From: Dactylorhiza incarnata
Lineage: Eukaryota > Streptophyta > Magnoliopsida > Asparagales > Orchidaceae
Assembly (NCBI GenBank): GCA_033032865.1
Contig: JAWHQI010000148.1
Location: 5,289,501-5,353,500 of the forward strand
DNA: 64,000 bases
Reading direction: 5' to 3'
Below the pieces are notes generated by a model, which had not been told where the DNA came from, searched no databases, and worked only from the letters and a program-made list of their open reading frames with translations. Each line of letters opens with the position of its first letter. Position 1 is the first letter of the stretch. Both the position numbers and the translations under genes were made by a program. This document shows, in pieces, positions 35,462 to 48,400 of the stretch.

Positions 35462-38400
35462 TTAATGGGATATATCCAAGACACACAATTCTAACCTAAG
35501 CATGTGGAAACGGGCATCAAGGAGAGATTTGGTAAAGATGTTCGTAAGTTGGGATTCTATGCCTATGAAGCTAACTCAAACATGTTCTTTCCTGATGTGA
35601 TCCCTATTGAAGTGATGACACAAATCTATGTGTTTAGAACTTGAATGATGAACGGGGTTGCTGGTTAGATCGATTGCACTTTTGTTGTCATATTTTAATT
35701 CAATATTATTTAGATGAACCCCAAAGTATTCTAGTGTTTGACTCATCTAAAGGGATTTTGCACAAGAACTTCCTAGTACGACATATTCGGCCTTAGATGT
35801 GGAGAGAGAAACAAAATTCTATTTCCTACTCGACCATGTTATAAGTGACGGGTTTAAGAAGTGACATGTGCCACTTGTAGTCTTACGATCTAGTGAACAC
35901 CTCGCATAATCGGAGTCAGAATATCCATGCAATACAAAGGAATCATTATACAGATACCATGAAACTAGACTAGATGATCCGATTAAATATATAAAAATTT
36001 GTTTAACTGCTTTTAAATGAGATTCTTTAGGATTAACTTGAAATCTAGCACAAAAGTAAACGACAAACATAATATCGGGTCTAGAAGCACTTAGATACAA
36101 TAATGAACCAATCATTCCTCTATGTAACGTTTGATCAATAGAATTTCCGGTTTCATCTTTTCCTAATTTTAGAGATGCACTCATAGGAGTAGAGGCTTGT
36201 TTTAATATTTCAAATCCCAATATTTTCAACATATCATGAACATATTTAGATTGATTAATAAATATTCCTTCATTTCTTTGTTTGATTTGAAAACCTAGAA
36301 AATATGTAAATTCTCCTACCAAGCTCATTTCAGATTCATTTTGCATTACAAGGACAACTTCATTACACTACTCTTCATTAGTGGCTCCAAAAAATATGTC
36401 ATCTACATAAATTTGTAAATTAATCAAATCATTATTAACATGCCTAACGAAGAGTGTGTTATCAGCACGTCCCATTATATAATTGTGCTTTAATAAAAAT
36501 GAAGATAATCTTTCATACCAAGCACGTGGGGCTTGTTTTAAACCATAAAGTGCTTCATCTAGTTTGAATACATGATTTGGAAATTTTTCATTTTTGAAAC
36601 CGGGGGGTTGTCCAACATAGACCATTTCCTTAATATTCCAGTTTAGAAAAGCATTTTTAACATCCATTTGAAACAATTTAAATCTTTTGAAACCCGCAAA
36701 TAAAAGAAAAAATCTAATAGATTCTAAGCGAGCAACGGGTGCAAATGTTTCATCAAAGTCTACCCCCTCGATTTGAGAATACCCTTGTTCTAGCAAGCGA
36801 GCATTGTTCCTACTAATCATAGATTCACCATTTAATTTATTTTTGAAAATCCATTTTACTCCTACTATCCGGTGATTAGATGGTCTTTCTACAAGATTCC
36901 AAACATTATTTCGTTCAAATTATTCTAATTCTTCATTCATAGCTAAATACAAAAATTCATCATTTAAAGCAGTTGAAATATTTTTTGGTTCCATTTTGAA
37001 AACAAAGCAAAGGTTTGATAAAGATTTATTTAGGGAAGAATGAGTCGTTACCCCTTTCGATGGCTTTCCAATGACAAGCTCCCTTGGATGATGTTTTGTG
37101 AACTTTAGCTTGCTAGGAGGCATATAATCCTCTTGCTTGTCCTCCTCTTCCTTGTTCTCCTCTTCTTGTGACTTGTCCTCCTCATGCTCTAATGGGGAGA
37201 GGGGTTCCTTTTCATTTCCTAAAATAATATTCTCTACACAAGGAATAAGCTCATCAAATCTAACATGAATAGATTCTTCAACTATTTTTGTTCTTTTGTT
37301 ATATACTCTATAGGCTCTAGTAGTTGAAGAATATCCAAGAAAAATTCCTTCATCATATTTTCCATCAAATTTTCCTAATGAACCCTTTGTGTTTAACAAA
37401 AGGCATTTGCAACCAAATCCATGAAAATAGGATACATTAGGCTTCTTTTGAAAATTCAATTCACAAGGGGTTAATTTTAAGACAGGTCGAAGCATGACAC
37501 GATTAATAACATAACATGATGTGCTAATGGCTTCATTCCAAAATGATCTAGGCAACCGAAATTCAGAAAGCATGGTGCATGCTAATTCTTTAAGGGGTCC
37601 TTTTCTTCTTTCCACAACAACATTTTGTTGTGGGGTACGTGAAGCAGAAAATTCGTGCATAATTCCTAGATCACTGCAAAAAGTAGTAAATTTTTCATTT
37701 TCAAATTCTCCTCCATGATCCGAGTGAATGCATTGAATTTTTAGATCAAGTTCATTTTGAATACGTTTACATAATTTTGATAATTGACAAGAAATATCAG
37801 ATTTTGAGGTTAGAAAGATTGTTCAACAATATCTAGAAAAAAGATCAATCAAAGCATAAATATATTTCCTACCACTTAGACTAGCGGTGCTTACTGGAGC
37901 AAAAAGATGCATATGAATTAATTGTACGGGTCTAGGAGTAGAAATTTCATTTTTACTTTTAAATGATGTTCTAGAAAATTTTCCTTTTTGGCAAGGTGGG
38001 AAAAGTGAATATAAATTTCTATTAAGCATAGGTAATCCTCTAATTAAATTTTTTTTGCTAGTTTTAGAATAAGTTTGGTGCTTGTGTGTCTAAGACGCTT
38101 ATGCCATAATTCTAATTCATCACTTTTTGAAATAAGACATTTGATAGATGAATGTGAAAGATCATGAAAAGCAATCATGTAGACATTATGAGTTCTTGGT
38201 GTGGTGAGTACAACTTCGTTTATTTTCGGATTTATAATTTTGCAAATGTTTGAAGAAGATTCAAATAGGATATTTAGACCTTTATCACATAATTGACTAA
38301 TAGATATTATATTGTGTTTTAAACCTTCAACATATAAAACATTTGAAATAGAGAAAGTTGCGTTACCCACTATACCAATGCCCATGATCCTTCCCTCGCC

Positions 38401-40479
38401 ATTGTCACCAAAAGTCACCATTCCTCCTTTCCTCTTCTTGAGGCTAAGGAACTTTGCTTTATCGCCTGTCATGTGCTTGGAGCAATCCGAGTCCACGTAC
38501 CACATGTCTTCCTAGCCCTTAGCCTTCCAATGTACCTAAAAAGAGGATGGGACTAAAGATCTGGATACCCAAGAGGTTCCTCCCATAGTATAAGTGGAGA
38601 CCTTAGGTACCCAGATTTGCTTTAAAGACCATTTTCTTTCTTCTTACAAGAGTCTATGGTGTGAACAAAAATCAAACAATTGGTACACGCAATAAAAGGG
38701 GTTGAGACTTTTCTCCGAGAATTTTGTTGAATCTTGTTGGTAGACAGGGATGTAGTAGAGATGATAGATGAATTTTTTAAAGAAAGATTTTGTTTTCTAT
38801 AAATCGGGCTAATGACAGCGATAGGAGTGAACGTTAGGCAGTAGCCTCCCAAACCATATCCCAGACCAAACTTTGTAGAACCATGGCACTAGTTGGCCAA
38901 AATCATGTCCAGTGATTTCTATCCAAAACTGAATTTTTCTACAGCCATATTTAGATCATGAATTTGTGCTTTCGAAGAGGTGTTTTTGTTAAATAGCATC
39001 ATACATTGATTTGCAAACAATTTCTTTCCTTCTTCTATTTGGAGAAGAGAGGTTTTTAGCTTTCTCTCTAAGTCCCCCTTTTCTTTCACAAGAGATTTTC
39101 GTTCGGAAAGAGCCTTAGAGAGAGTTTCTTCAAGTTCTTAAATTTTTGTCAATGAAGGATCCCTATCTTGCCCTTCTACCTTTTCTTTTCCAAAAACTTT
39201 TATTTCTATAGTTAGCCTCTTATTTTCTTTTAATAAGATCTTATTTTCAGTTTTTAAGAGATCAACATCCTTAAGACTTTTTTCAAAATATTTGCAAGTT
39301 TAAAAAAATTCATCGTAGAGCCATCATAAGTAGGAGGAGGTACATCAGTGTCGTTTTGGACACTAGTTTCATCGTCGATGAGATCCATACTCCTACCCAT
39401 AAGGAACATGTTTGCCTCTTCGTCGTCGCTTGAAGAAGATCCACTTGACTCCTCGGAGGAAGAGTCATCCCATATAGCCACCTTTAGAACTTTCTTCTTA
39501 TTTTTTCCTTTGTGCCTCCTTTCCTTTCGCTCTTTCAGATATTTTGGGCACTGGCTCCGAATGTGTTCAGTCTTTTGGCAATGGTAGAACTATAGTGGTA
39601 GCTGCTCGTTATCGTCGTCGCTACCTTTTTTCTTTTGCAAAGGATGATCCCTTCCTTTTTGCATATTTCACGAAATATTTCCGAAAAGAGTTTTTTCTCT
39701 CCGAATTCTTCATGAATTTCGTGAAATTCTTTACAAATAGGCATTGTTCATCCTCTTCATCATTATTTTCCTACTTTTTTGGATTTTAGCGCCAATGCCT
39801 TCTTCTTAGGCTCTTCGTGGTAGTCTTCTTGTTGAATTTTGAGTTCCACCTCATGGGTTTTTAGAATCCCAATGAGGCTCTCAACATGGAGTTGCATTAG
39901 GTCATGAGATTCTGATATGGCCGTCACCTTCGGATTGAATTTTGGTGGAAGAGATCTAAGAATCTTCCTCACTAGATATCCGTCCGCGAAGGACTTTCCG
40001 ATGATTTTTTACACTTTTATGATCTTTGTGAATCTTGTGTGCATGACATTGATATCCTCATCTTGTTCCATGCGAAACTTTTCGTATTCTGATTCCAGTT
40101 GGAAAAGCTTTGAATCCTCCTTCCACGAAGTACCTTCATGAGTAATTTCCAAAAAATTCCATATATCATATGCAGTTTCACATGCACAAACACGATTAAA
40201 TTCAGTTTTATCTAAAGCACAAAATAATGCATTCATTGCTTTAGCATTATTTTTGCATTTTAGTTTGTCTTGATCATCCCATTTATATTTAGATTTTTGA
40301 AGATTAGCGTCTCCTACTACGGTCGTAGGAAGAGAATAGCATTGTTTGATCATTGCCCAAACTTCTATATCTAAAATCATTAGAAAGCAACGCATCCTAG
40401 TTCTCCAGTAGTTATAATCAGGCCCGGTAAATAGTGGTGGTGTACTAGTTCCTTGCCCCTTGGGGAAAAGCGAGATCAT
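35462..40479 (-). pseudogene. G degenerate SIRE-like gag-pol polyprotein
   Basis: From 40479: Gag (PPLFTGPDYNYWRTRM, ETAYDIWNFLEITHEGTS, then ILRSLPPKFNPKVTAI near 39950), a knuckle HCQKTEHIRSQC near 39570 followed by a Lys-rich and an acidic Ser/Asp/Glu tract, protease near 38490, GAG-pre-integrase (LWHKRLRHTS), integrase (SRTPQQN near 37640), RT (QMDVKNAFLN, LYGLKQAPRAWYE, IYVDD intact near 36395) and RNase H to the stop at 35462. The protease active site reads DSD instead of DSG. Stops and frameshifts occur throughout (for example near 36360, 36915, 37820, 38040, 39765). Blocks and order are characteristic of the SIRE/Maximus lineage. Confidence 0.88.
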
Positions 40480-40524
40480 AGTGCGCCATTATTCCGGGTG
40501 TTGAAACCATTTGGAATAACCTAA

Positions 40525-40535
40525 CTCTGATACCA
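40525..40535 (-). other. G primer binding site, tRNA-iMet
   Basis: TGGTATCAGAG in element sense, 4 nt from the LTR end (40540). Confidence 0.87.
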
Positions 40536-40539
40536 CTAT

Positions 40540-40657
40540 TGAATCTTAAGGCGTCCTTAGAGGGGGTGAATAAGGGTTTTAGAAAACTTTTTGATTTAAT
40601 GGAAAACTTCTGATATTTTACTAAAAATAGATTGAATTAAAATTAAACTGCTTGAAA
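40540..40657 (-). repeat. G 5' LTR remnant (about 118 bp)
   Basis: Starts TGAATCTTAAGGCG on the plus strand and is lost at the junction with C2 RNase H near 40655-40660. The missing remainder is not elsewhere in the window. Confidence 0.75.
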
Positions 40658-42595
40658 TTGAGGGCACTCTAATTGTCACCCTGAAGCAGAGTAGGACCTG
40701 ACACCTCCCTATGAATGTCCTCCAGAAGCCTCCTAAGCCAGATGACTTCCTGAGCAGCCAATGCCAAAGCTTTGTACTCCGCTTCTGTAGTGGAGACAGA
40801 CACAGAATCCTGCTTCTTGTTGAACCATGATATAGCTGTAGAGCCTGTCATAAAGAAATATCTACAAGTTGATCACTGATCATTTGAATCTCCTCCATAA
40901 TCAGCATCCATGTATCCATGCAAGCAAAACCCAGAGTCCTTCCCATAGAAGAGACCCAAATCAGAGGTGGACTTTACATACTTCAGAATGCTCCTAGCCG
41001 CCATAAGATGAGGTTTCTGTGGCTCTGCCATAAACCGACTCACTCGGCCAACCACATAATAAATATCTGGCCTTGTGATCGTCAAGTAAATTAGACTTCC
41101 GATCAAAGCCGGAAACACCAAAGGATCAGAAAGAACCTTCCCCTCATCACGTCGAAGTATCATACCAAACAACTGTGGAGTAGAGTTGTCTTCCCCCCTT
41201 CCATGACGAATTGCTTCATAATTCATTCTGCATAACCCTTTTGGGATACAAGCATACCACCCTCTTTCTTCTCCACTTCGAGTCCAAGGAAATGGTGGAG
41301 CTCACCCAAGTCCTTCATCTCAAATCTGATATCTAACTCAGCTCAAAGTTTAGCTACCTCCACCTCAGAATTTCCCGTGACGATCATGTCGTCAACTTAT
41401 AACAACACCAAGACCTGAAGCTCCACCGTCTTCTTTACGAACAAGCTTAAATCTGAATCAGAAGCAAAATAACCGCAGAACTAGAGGTATTCTGCTATCT
41501 TGCGATACCACGCCCGAGGCACCTGCTTCAAGCCGTAAAGATCCTTCTTGATCTTACACACATGTCTTGGGTAGACTTCAGAAACATAACCAGGTGGCTG
41601 ATACATGAAAATGTGCTTGTCAATCTTGCCATAAAGGAAAGCATTCTTTACGTCGAGTTGCCAAACTTTCCACCCTTGGCATGCTGCCAAAGCAATCACC
41701 ACCCGAACTGAAGTCATCTTGGCAATAGGGCTGAAAGTTTCTTCATTATTCTCCCCATACTTCTAAGAGAATCCGCGAGCTACATGACAAGCCTTATATT
41801 GCTCAATGCTACCATCAGCCTTCTTCTTCAACTTGAAAACCCACTTGTATGTCACTGGAGTAACACCCTCAAACTTAGGCACCAAATCCCAAGTCTCATT
41901 TTTACGAAGGGAAGCCATCTCTTCATCTATGGCCTCTTCCCACTCCTTGACTCCAATGGCATTTTCAAAGCAAGATGGCTCTCTCTCATCCAGGAGACCT
42001 GCGAAGAAATATGAGATGAAGCTCACCAAGTTTCCCCCTATATACCGATCCAGTGGATTGATGGTCCTTTTAGACCTCCTCAGAGCTTTACTCGGAACCA
42101 CCTCTTTAGCTAATTGTTCTGGACTAGCTCTCCTTTAAGGTAGACTTGGAGTGTTGCTCCCCCTGCTTCCAGAACCTGAAGCACCTGACCTAGAGCTAGA
42201 AGCAACTGGAGCACCTGGAGAAAAAGGTAACTCCACCAGAACCGCCTTAGTAGCTTCTTCAAGTCCACCATCTGACCTGCTTTCATGTAACTCAATAGAA
42301 GAGCTACCCTGGTATGATGTCAACTCATCAAATACCACATCCCTTGAGACCACAGCTCTCTGTGTCTCTGGATCAATGCATCTCCACCGTTCCTTCTGGT
42401 CATCATAACTGACGAAGACTAGCTTCCTTGCTTTCGCATCTAGCTTTGTTCTACGGGCTTCAGGAACATGCATGTAGAAGGTAGATCCAAACACTCGAAA
42501 GTGTTCCACCATAGGCTTTATCTTGAACATCAACTCATGAGGGGTCTTCATGTTGATTGGACTAAGAAGCATCTAATTGATGACATAAGTTGCAT

Positions 42596-42682
42596 AAGAC
42601 ATTCCCTCTGCCCAGAAGGACATTCCCTTTGCCCAGAAGGACATTCCCTCTGCCCAGAAGGACATTCCCTCTGCCCAGAAGG
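42596..42682. repeat. 21-bp in-frame tandem repeat in C2 integrase
   Basis: Four copies of a 21-bp unit. On the minus strand each encodes the heptapeptide SFWAEGM (one copy has K for E). Siblings C1, C3 and C4 have a single copy at this conserved integrase site. Confidence 0.9.
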
Positions 42683-44271
42683 ACTTTGGGATATTCCGCT
42701 CTGCAACTCCATTTTGTTGTAGAGTGTGAGCACAAGAGAGCTCTCTCCGGATGCCATGATTCCTGCAGAAGTTGAAGATCGCATTTGAGGTGAACTCTCC
42801 TCCACTGTTGGTTTGAACTTCTTAATCTGCAGGTTAAGCCGACCTTCCACTAGCTCCTTGAACTCCACAAACTTATCAAAGGCGTCCGACTTCTCCTTCA
42901 GAAAATATACCCATGTATATCTAGTGATGTCATCAGTCAAGACTAGCATATACATGCTACCTCCAAGACTGATAGTTGCGGTAGGTCTAAACAGATCACC
43001 ATGAATACATTCCAATGGTGCTTTTCTTCTGCTTTGTGATTTGTCAAATGGAAGACGATGAGCCTTACCATATTGACAACCTGCACAAACATGACCTTCA
43101 CTGAAGGATGACAAACTAGGAAAGCCTCTTACAAGGCCTCTCCCCGCCATAGCTTTCAACTTGTCCATCCAACATGTCCAAGTCTTTCAGGCCATATAGC
43201 AGCACTATCATTAGTCCTCATCTTATCAACATAGGAACTTGTAGATAACACAAACAAGTCATTCACCCTTCTTCCAACATGAGTAACTTCAGCCTTCACT
43301 GCTGACACATTCTGAAGAAACTTCACTTCTGTTGGACCAAATAGAACGTGATAGCCATCATCAATAGCGTTGGTCACCGAGAAGAGGTTTTTCTTCATAC
43401 CCGGAACATGATAGACACTCTTCAATGTGAGTGGACCTCTATCTCCGTTTAAAGAAACTACACTCTTCTTCTCAACTGTATGTATAGTATCATCAACAGT
43501 AATGATAACATCATTACCTGAGTATGTATGCAAAGAAGAGAACTTTGACACGTCTCCGGTTAGGTGATGACCACAACCCAAATCCATAATCCAATATTCT
43601 TGATAGTTGATAGAAGCCAAATCCCGAACACATGTGCCTGTCATGAAAGCTCCATCACCCCATCTTTCTCCTGTATTGGAAGCAGCTTCTTCTTTTCCCG
43701 CAGCATGCCCTGGCTGAATACTGACTCTACAGTCTCTCTTGAAATGACCAAACTGATTGCACCTGTAGCACCTTGGTCCTTCCTTCTTCTTTCCATCACG
43801 CTTAGGAGTATTTCTCCTCTCTTGCTGATATGAAGTTGAAGGTCCATCGTTAACAAATGACTTCTTCTTCTTGACCTATCTCTTCTTCTTGACTGAATAG
43901 AGAACCTCACATTCTCCTCCAGAGACAGATTTCCATGCCATTTGCTTTGCCAAGCTCTCTTGCGAAGCAAGTAAGTTTTCCATCTCTAGCAACGATGACT
44001 GGTTTTCCCAACCATAAATAGAAGTGACAAAGGCCACATACTCCATCCGCAAGCCGTGGATTATGTGCCTCTTCAACCTCGCTTCCAAAATAGGTTCATC
44101 CAGGTCCAAAACTAATATCTCCGCGCATAGGTTCTTCATCTACAAGAAGAAAGTTGAAATGGACAAATCCACCTAAGTTTCTTTCGCCAACTCATTTTCA
44201 AGAAACTATAGCCGAGCTACGTTCTTCATGTTGAACAAGCCATCCATGGCTGTCCAAATCTCAGCAGCTGA

Positions 44272-44276
44272 CCAAC
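44272..44276. repeat. C3 target-site duplication, left
   Basis: CCAAC, repeated at 50809-50813. Both flanks are C2 gag coding. Confidence 0.92.
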
Positions 44277-45456
44277 TGTTAAAATTTTTGATTGAACCGT
44301 TTAGGAGTAAGCAGGAGTTGTATCAACAAGAGTTATAGCCAAACAACCACAATGCCAAAACAGCAGCACAAGAAATCTTTATTGAAATAGAACTGCTTTA
44401 CAATGCGAGGCATACATGGCGAGACATGATTCATAAGAATCACGGAGATGAGAAGAACAAACACACCAAAAAACAGAAACCAGCGGTCTGCCTGAAAGAG
44501 ACCGCTCGGACTGCAACAAAGGCTCAGGTCGCCCGGCTTGTTCTGCTGTACTCCCAGACCGCTTGCACAGTCAGACCGCAGAGACACCTTGAGACCGCGC
44601 GAACAGAAGCAGACAAACTGCACTGCCAGACCGCAATCCCAGACCTCACGAACTGAAGCTTATTGGAACAAAGAACTGAAGCTGTTGCCAGACCGCAACT
44701 CAGACCGCCTAACCGCTGAAGGTCGCCTGATCACTGAGTCCGCTGCAAACAGCACAAGAACACAATAACCCAGTTCGCTGACAGACCGCAGACGAACTGT
44801 TTATTCAAGCCACCGTAAATCACCAAGGAAGGAGACCGCACCATACTGACCGCAAACCTGCGAACACAACAAAGGTTAACTTGCATCCAAGTCGTGCGAA
44901 CTCAAACTTGAGACCGCAAGAGACAATCCGGGCTCTGGTTCTTACAGTTCTTGTTGGGAATGACGGGCCATGCACCCCTATTTATAGGCGGGTGGACGGA
45001 TGTCGTCACCGCACAAACCGGGATACAGTCACCACCCATCAGATCGCGAACGGTCTCAAAAGATAGACCGCGCGAACACAACACTTGAACAAAATTCAGT
45101 CCAAGACCGAAGACAGCAGCAAGCCGCGCACAAGCCGTGCGAACACAGCGATCACCCTTCCTGAGATCGCCAACACAGAGAAGCAACTGGCCGACTTGAA
45201 CCAAGTCGCTAGAACAACACAACCAAGCCGCCCGGTCACAGCAGTTAGCCAGGAACAGACCGACTAGAACAAGACCGGAAACAACCCGCAACAGGTCGCC
45301 AGAACCAGTGACCAAACCCAAGAAGCAAGCTGGCCGATCACACCAGATCGCCAGAACCAAACCGCCAGAGCGCCAGCACTGATCGCGCGGTCTCTGCGGT
45401 CTCCAGCCCTCAGACCGGCCGGACTCCTTTCCACTCCACTTCAACAAATTTCAACA
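44277..45456 (-). repeat. C3 left (3') LTR (1180 bp)
   Basis: TGTTAAAATTTTTG...AAATTTCAACA. At least a dozen exact GACCGC words plus GGTCGC and GATCGC forms. Long open frames here on both strands are by-products of the repeated words. The polyprotein stop codon (45451-45453) lies in the first bases of the LTR in element sense. Confidence 0.93.
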
Positions 45457-48400
45457 CTCCCCCTTGAAGTGGGAAGTGGAAACTAGCCCGAGCAACTCCC
45501 TTAACCGAGTAAACGGTCCCTTCGCCAGCGGATTTGTGAAGATGTCTGCGACATTGTCCGCACTCCAAACATGCTGGACCATAAGAGATCCTCCCAACAC
45601 CTTTTCACGAATGAAATGGTGCTCAATCTCTATATGTTTGGTCCTCGCGTGACAGACTGGATTGTTAACCAGCTTGAGAGCACTCTCATTGTCTCCGCGT
45701 AGCATAGTGGGACCTCGAACCTCCTGATAAACGTCCTCTACCAACCTCCTGAGCCAAATAGCTTCCTGAGCTGCTAAGGCCGAAGCCTTGTACTCCGCTT
45801 CTATGGTAGATACAGACACCGAGTCTTGCTTCTTGCTGCACCAAGAAATAGCTGTGGAACCTGTCATAAAGACAAAACCAGACGTTGATCTCCGATCATC
45901 CACGTCTCCCCCATAATCAGCATCCATGAAACCATGCAACTCCAAGCTTGACCCTCTCCTATATAGGAGACCCAAATCAGAGGTCGACTTCACATACTTC
46001 AAGATGCCTTTGGCCGCTAGAAGATGAGGTTTCCGTGGTTCCGCCATGTACCGACTCACCTTGCCAACTGCATAAGCAATATCCGGTCTTGTGATCGTCA
46101 AGTAGATCAAGCTCCCAACTAGAGCTCGGAACACCAACGGATCAGATAAGACTCTCCCCTCATCCTTTCGAAGCTTATGATGTTGCTCCAAAGGTATAGA
46201 GCTGCTCTTTCCTTCCTCCATGCCAAATCATTTCACGATTCGCTCCGCATATCCTTCCTGAGAAATGAGCACTCCGCTCTCCCGCCTCTGGACCTCGAGT
46301 CCAAGGAAATGGTGAAGCTCCCCCAGATCCTTCATCTCGAATCTGATAGCAAGCTCAGCCCTGAGTCTTGCAACAGCTTCCTTCGAATTCCCGGTGACAA
46401 TCATGTCATCCACGTACAGCAGCACAATCACCCGAAGCACCCCCTCCTTCTTGATGAACAAGCTTGAATCAGAGTCTGAAGCAACGAATCCGCAGAATAA
46501 GAGATATTCTGCAATCTTCCCGTACCACACCCGAGGCACTTGCTTCAACCCGTACAGGGCCTTCTTCAATTTACAAACATAGTCCGGATACTCCTTCGAG
46601 ATGAAACCTTGCGGTTGAGTCATGAAGATATCTTTGTCAATCTCGCCGTATAAGAAGGCATTCTTCACGTCGAGTTGCCAAATCTCCCAACCACTCGAAG
46701 CCGCCAAGGCAATAACAAATCGAACCGAAGTCATCTTTGCCACTGGACTAAACGTTTCATCATAATCTTCTCCGTACTGCTGTGAGAACTCGCGAGCTAC
46801 AAGACGAGCCTTGTAACGCTCGATACTACCGTCAGCTTTCTTCTTCAGCTTGAAGACCCACTTACAAGTGACAGGAGTAGTGCCCTTGGGCTTGGGCACA
46901 AGAGACCAGGTCTTATTCTTCTCGAGAGCTGTCATCTCTTCTTGCATAGCAATGTCCCACTCCTTCACACCTCTGGCCTTTTCAAAGCTCGAAGGCTCCC
47001 TTTCATCTAAGGGACCAGCAAAGAAACATGAAACGAAGTTTACCATATTTCCTCCTGTGTATCGATCTGGTGGTTGAATAGTCCTCTTCGACCTCCTAAG
47101 AGGTTGCACCTGACTAACCACCTCCTCAGCCGCTTCTTCTGTGCAAGCTTCTTTTCCAGATGAACTTGGAGCATCGCTCCCCCTGCTACCAGAACCTGAA
47201 GCCCCCATCTCAGAGCTTGACACAACTGGAGCTCCTGGTGAAACAGGCAGCTCCACTTGAAGACTTCCCGCAGCTTTTCCTCCTTCATCAATCCTGCTCT
47301 CTGGTAGTTCAACTCCTGAACTCCCCTTGTAGGAAGTCACTTCATCGAACACCACATCCCGAGAAACAATTGACCTCCATGTCTCAGGATCCATGCATCT
47401 CCATCCCTTCTTCCGCTCATCATACCCAACAAAGACTAGCTTCCTTGCTTTCGCATCTAGCTTTGTTCAAAGAGCATCAGGAATATGCACATAGCAGGTT
47501 GACCCGAACACCCGAAGGTGAGCAACACTCAGCTTCTCCTTGAACATTAGTTCGTGAGGGGTCTTCATGTTGATAGGACTTAAAGGCAATCTGTTGATGA
47601 CATAAGCTGCACAAGACATTCCCTCCGCCCAGAAGGACTTTGGGATATTCTTGGCATGAAGCCAGCATTTGCAAGTTTCCGTCAGATGATGGATCTTCCT
47701 TTCGGCAACGCCATTCTGCTGTGGAGTATGGGCACAAGTGAGCTCTCTCCGAACGCCGTGTTTCCTGCAAAAACTTGAGAACTCACCAGAAGTGAACTCC
47801 CCACCATTGTCAGTTCTCAATTTTTTCACCCGCAGGCCTAAACGACCTTCCACCAGCTCCTTGAACTCCACAAACCTTGCAAAGGCTTCTGACTTTTCTT
47901 TCAAGAAAAACACCCAGACATATCTGGTGTAATCGTCAATCAACACCAACATATATCTATTGCCTCCAAGGCTTGGGGTGGCAGTTGGTCCCATCAAATC
48001 ACCGTGGATGCATTCCAACGGTGCTTTGCACCTTGTTTGCGATTTGTCGAATGGAAGTCGATGAGACTTACCAAACTGACATCCTTCGCAGACATGACCG
48101 TCTCCATAGGAGGACAAGCTAGGCAAGCCATTGACAAGGCCCCTTACCGCCATAGCCTTCAATTTGTCCATGCCTACATGCCCCAACCTTTCATGCCAGA
48201 TGGCAGCACTATCATTTGTCCTCATCTTATCAACATAGGTACTTGTCGATAAAACGAACAAGTCCTTCACCCGCTTGCCGACATGAATAACTTCTCCCTT
48301 TATTTCCGGTTGAGTTTTGAGAAACTTCACTTCTGTTGGGCCAAACAGAACGTGATAACCGGCATCGACCGCATTGGTCACAGAGAAGAGATTCTTCTTC

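Larger units (their letters stand above)
35153..40657 (-). mobile_element. G: SIRE-like Ty1/copia element, minus sense, truncated at both ends
   Basis: Contains a degenerate gag-pol (35462-40479), a tRNA-iMet primer site and about 118 bp of the 5' LTR. On the left E interrupts its 3' non-coding region at 35152/35153. On the right the LTR stops at an abnormal junction with C2 near 40657. RT and RNase H are of the SIRE type. Second SIRE-like element of the window, clearly different from D in sequence. Confidence 0.85.
40658..44276 (-). pseudogene. C2 degenerate polyprotein, main part
   Basis: From 44276 leftwards: Gag second half (SAAEIW, then AEILVLDLDEP and SQESLAKQM), a CCHC knuckle near 43760, protease, GAG-pre-integrase, integrase, RT and RNase H. 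The protease reads DLG instead of DSG (near 43580). The RT catalytic tyrosine codon is a stop, leaving VDD after it (near 41395). Integrase lacks a piece of about 60 bp next to a four-fold in-frame repeat at 42596-42682. Many further frameshifts. Ends inside RNase H (LLQGDN region) at 40658. Sibling of C1, C3 and C4. Confidence 0.87.

Noticed and set aside
42590..42775. Plus-strand ORF with repeated FPLPRRT peptides
   Set aside because: It is the antisense of the 21-bp repeat in C2 integrase.
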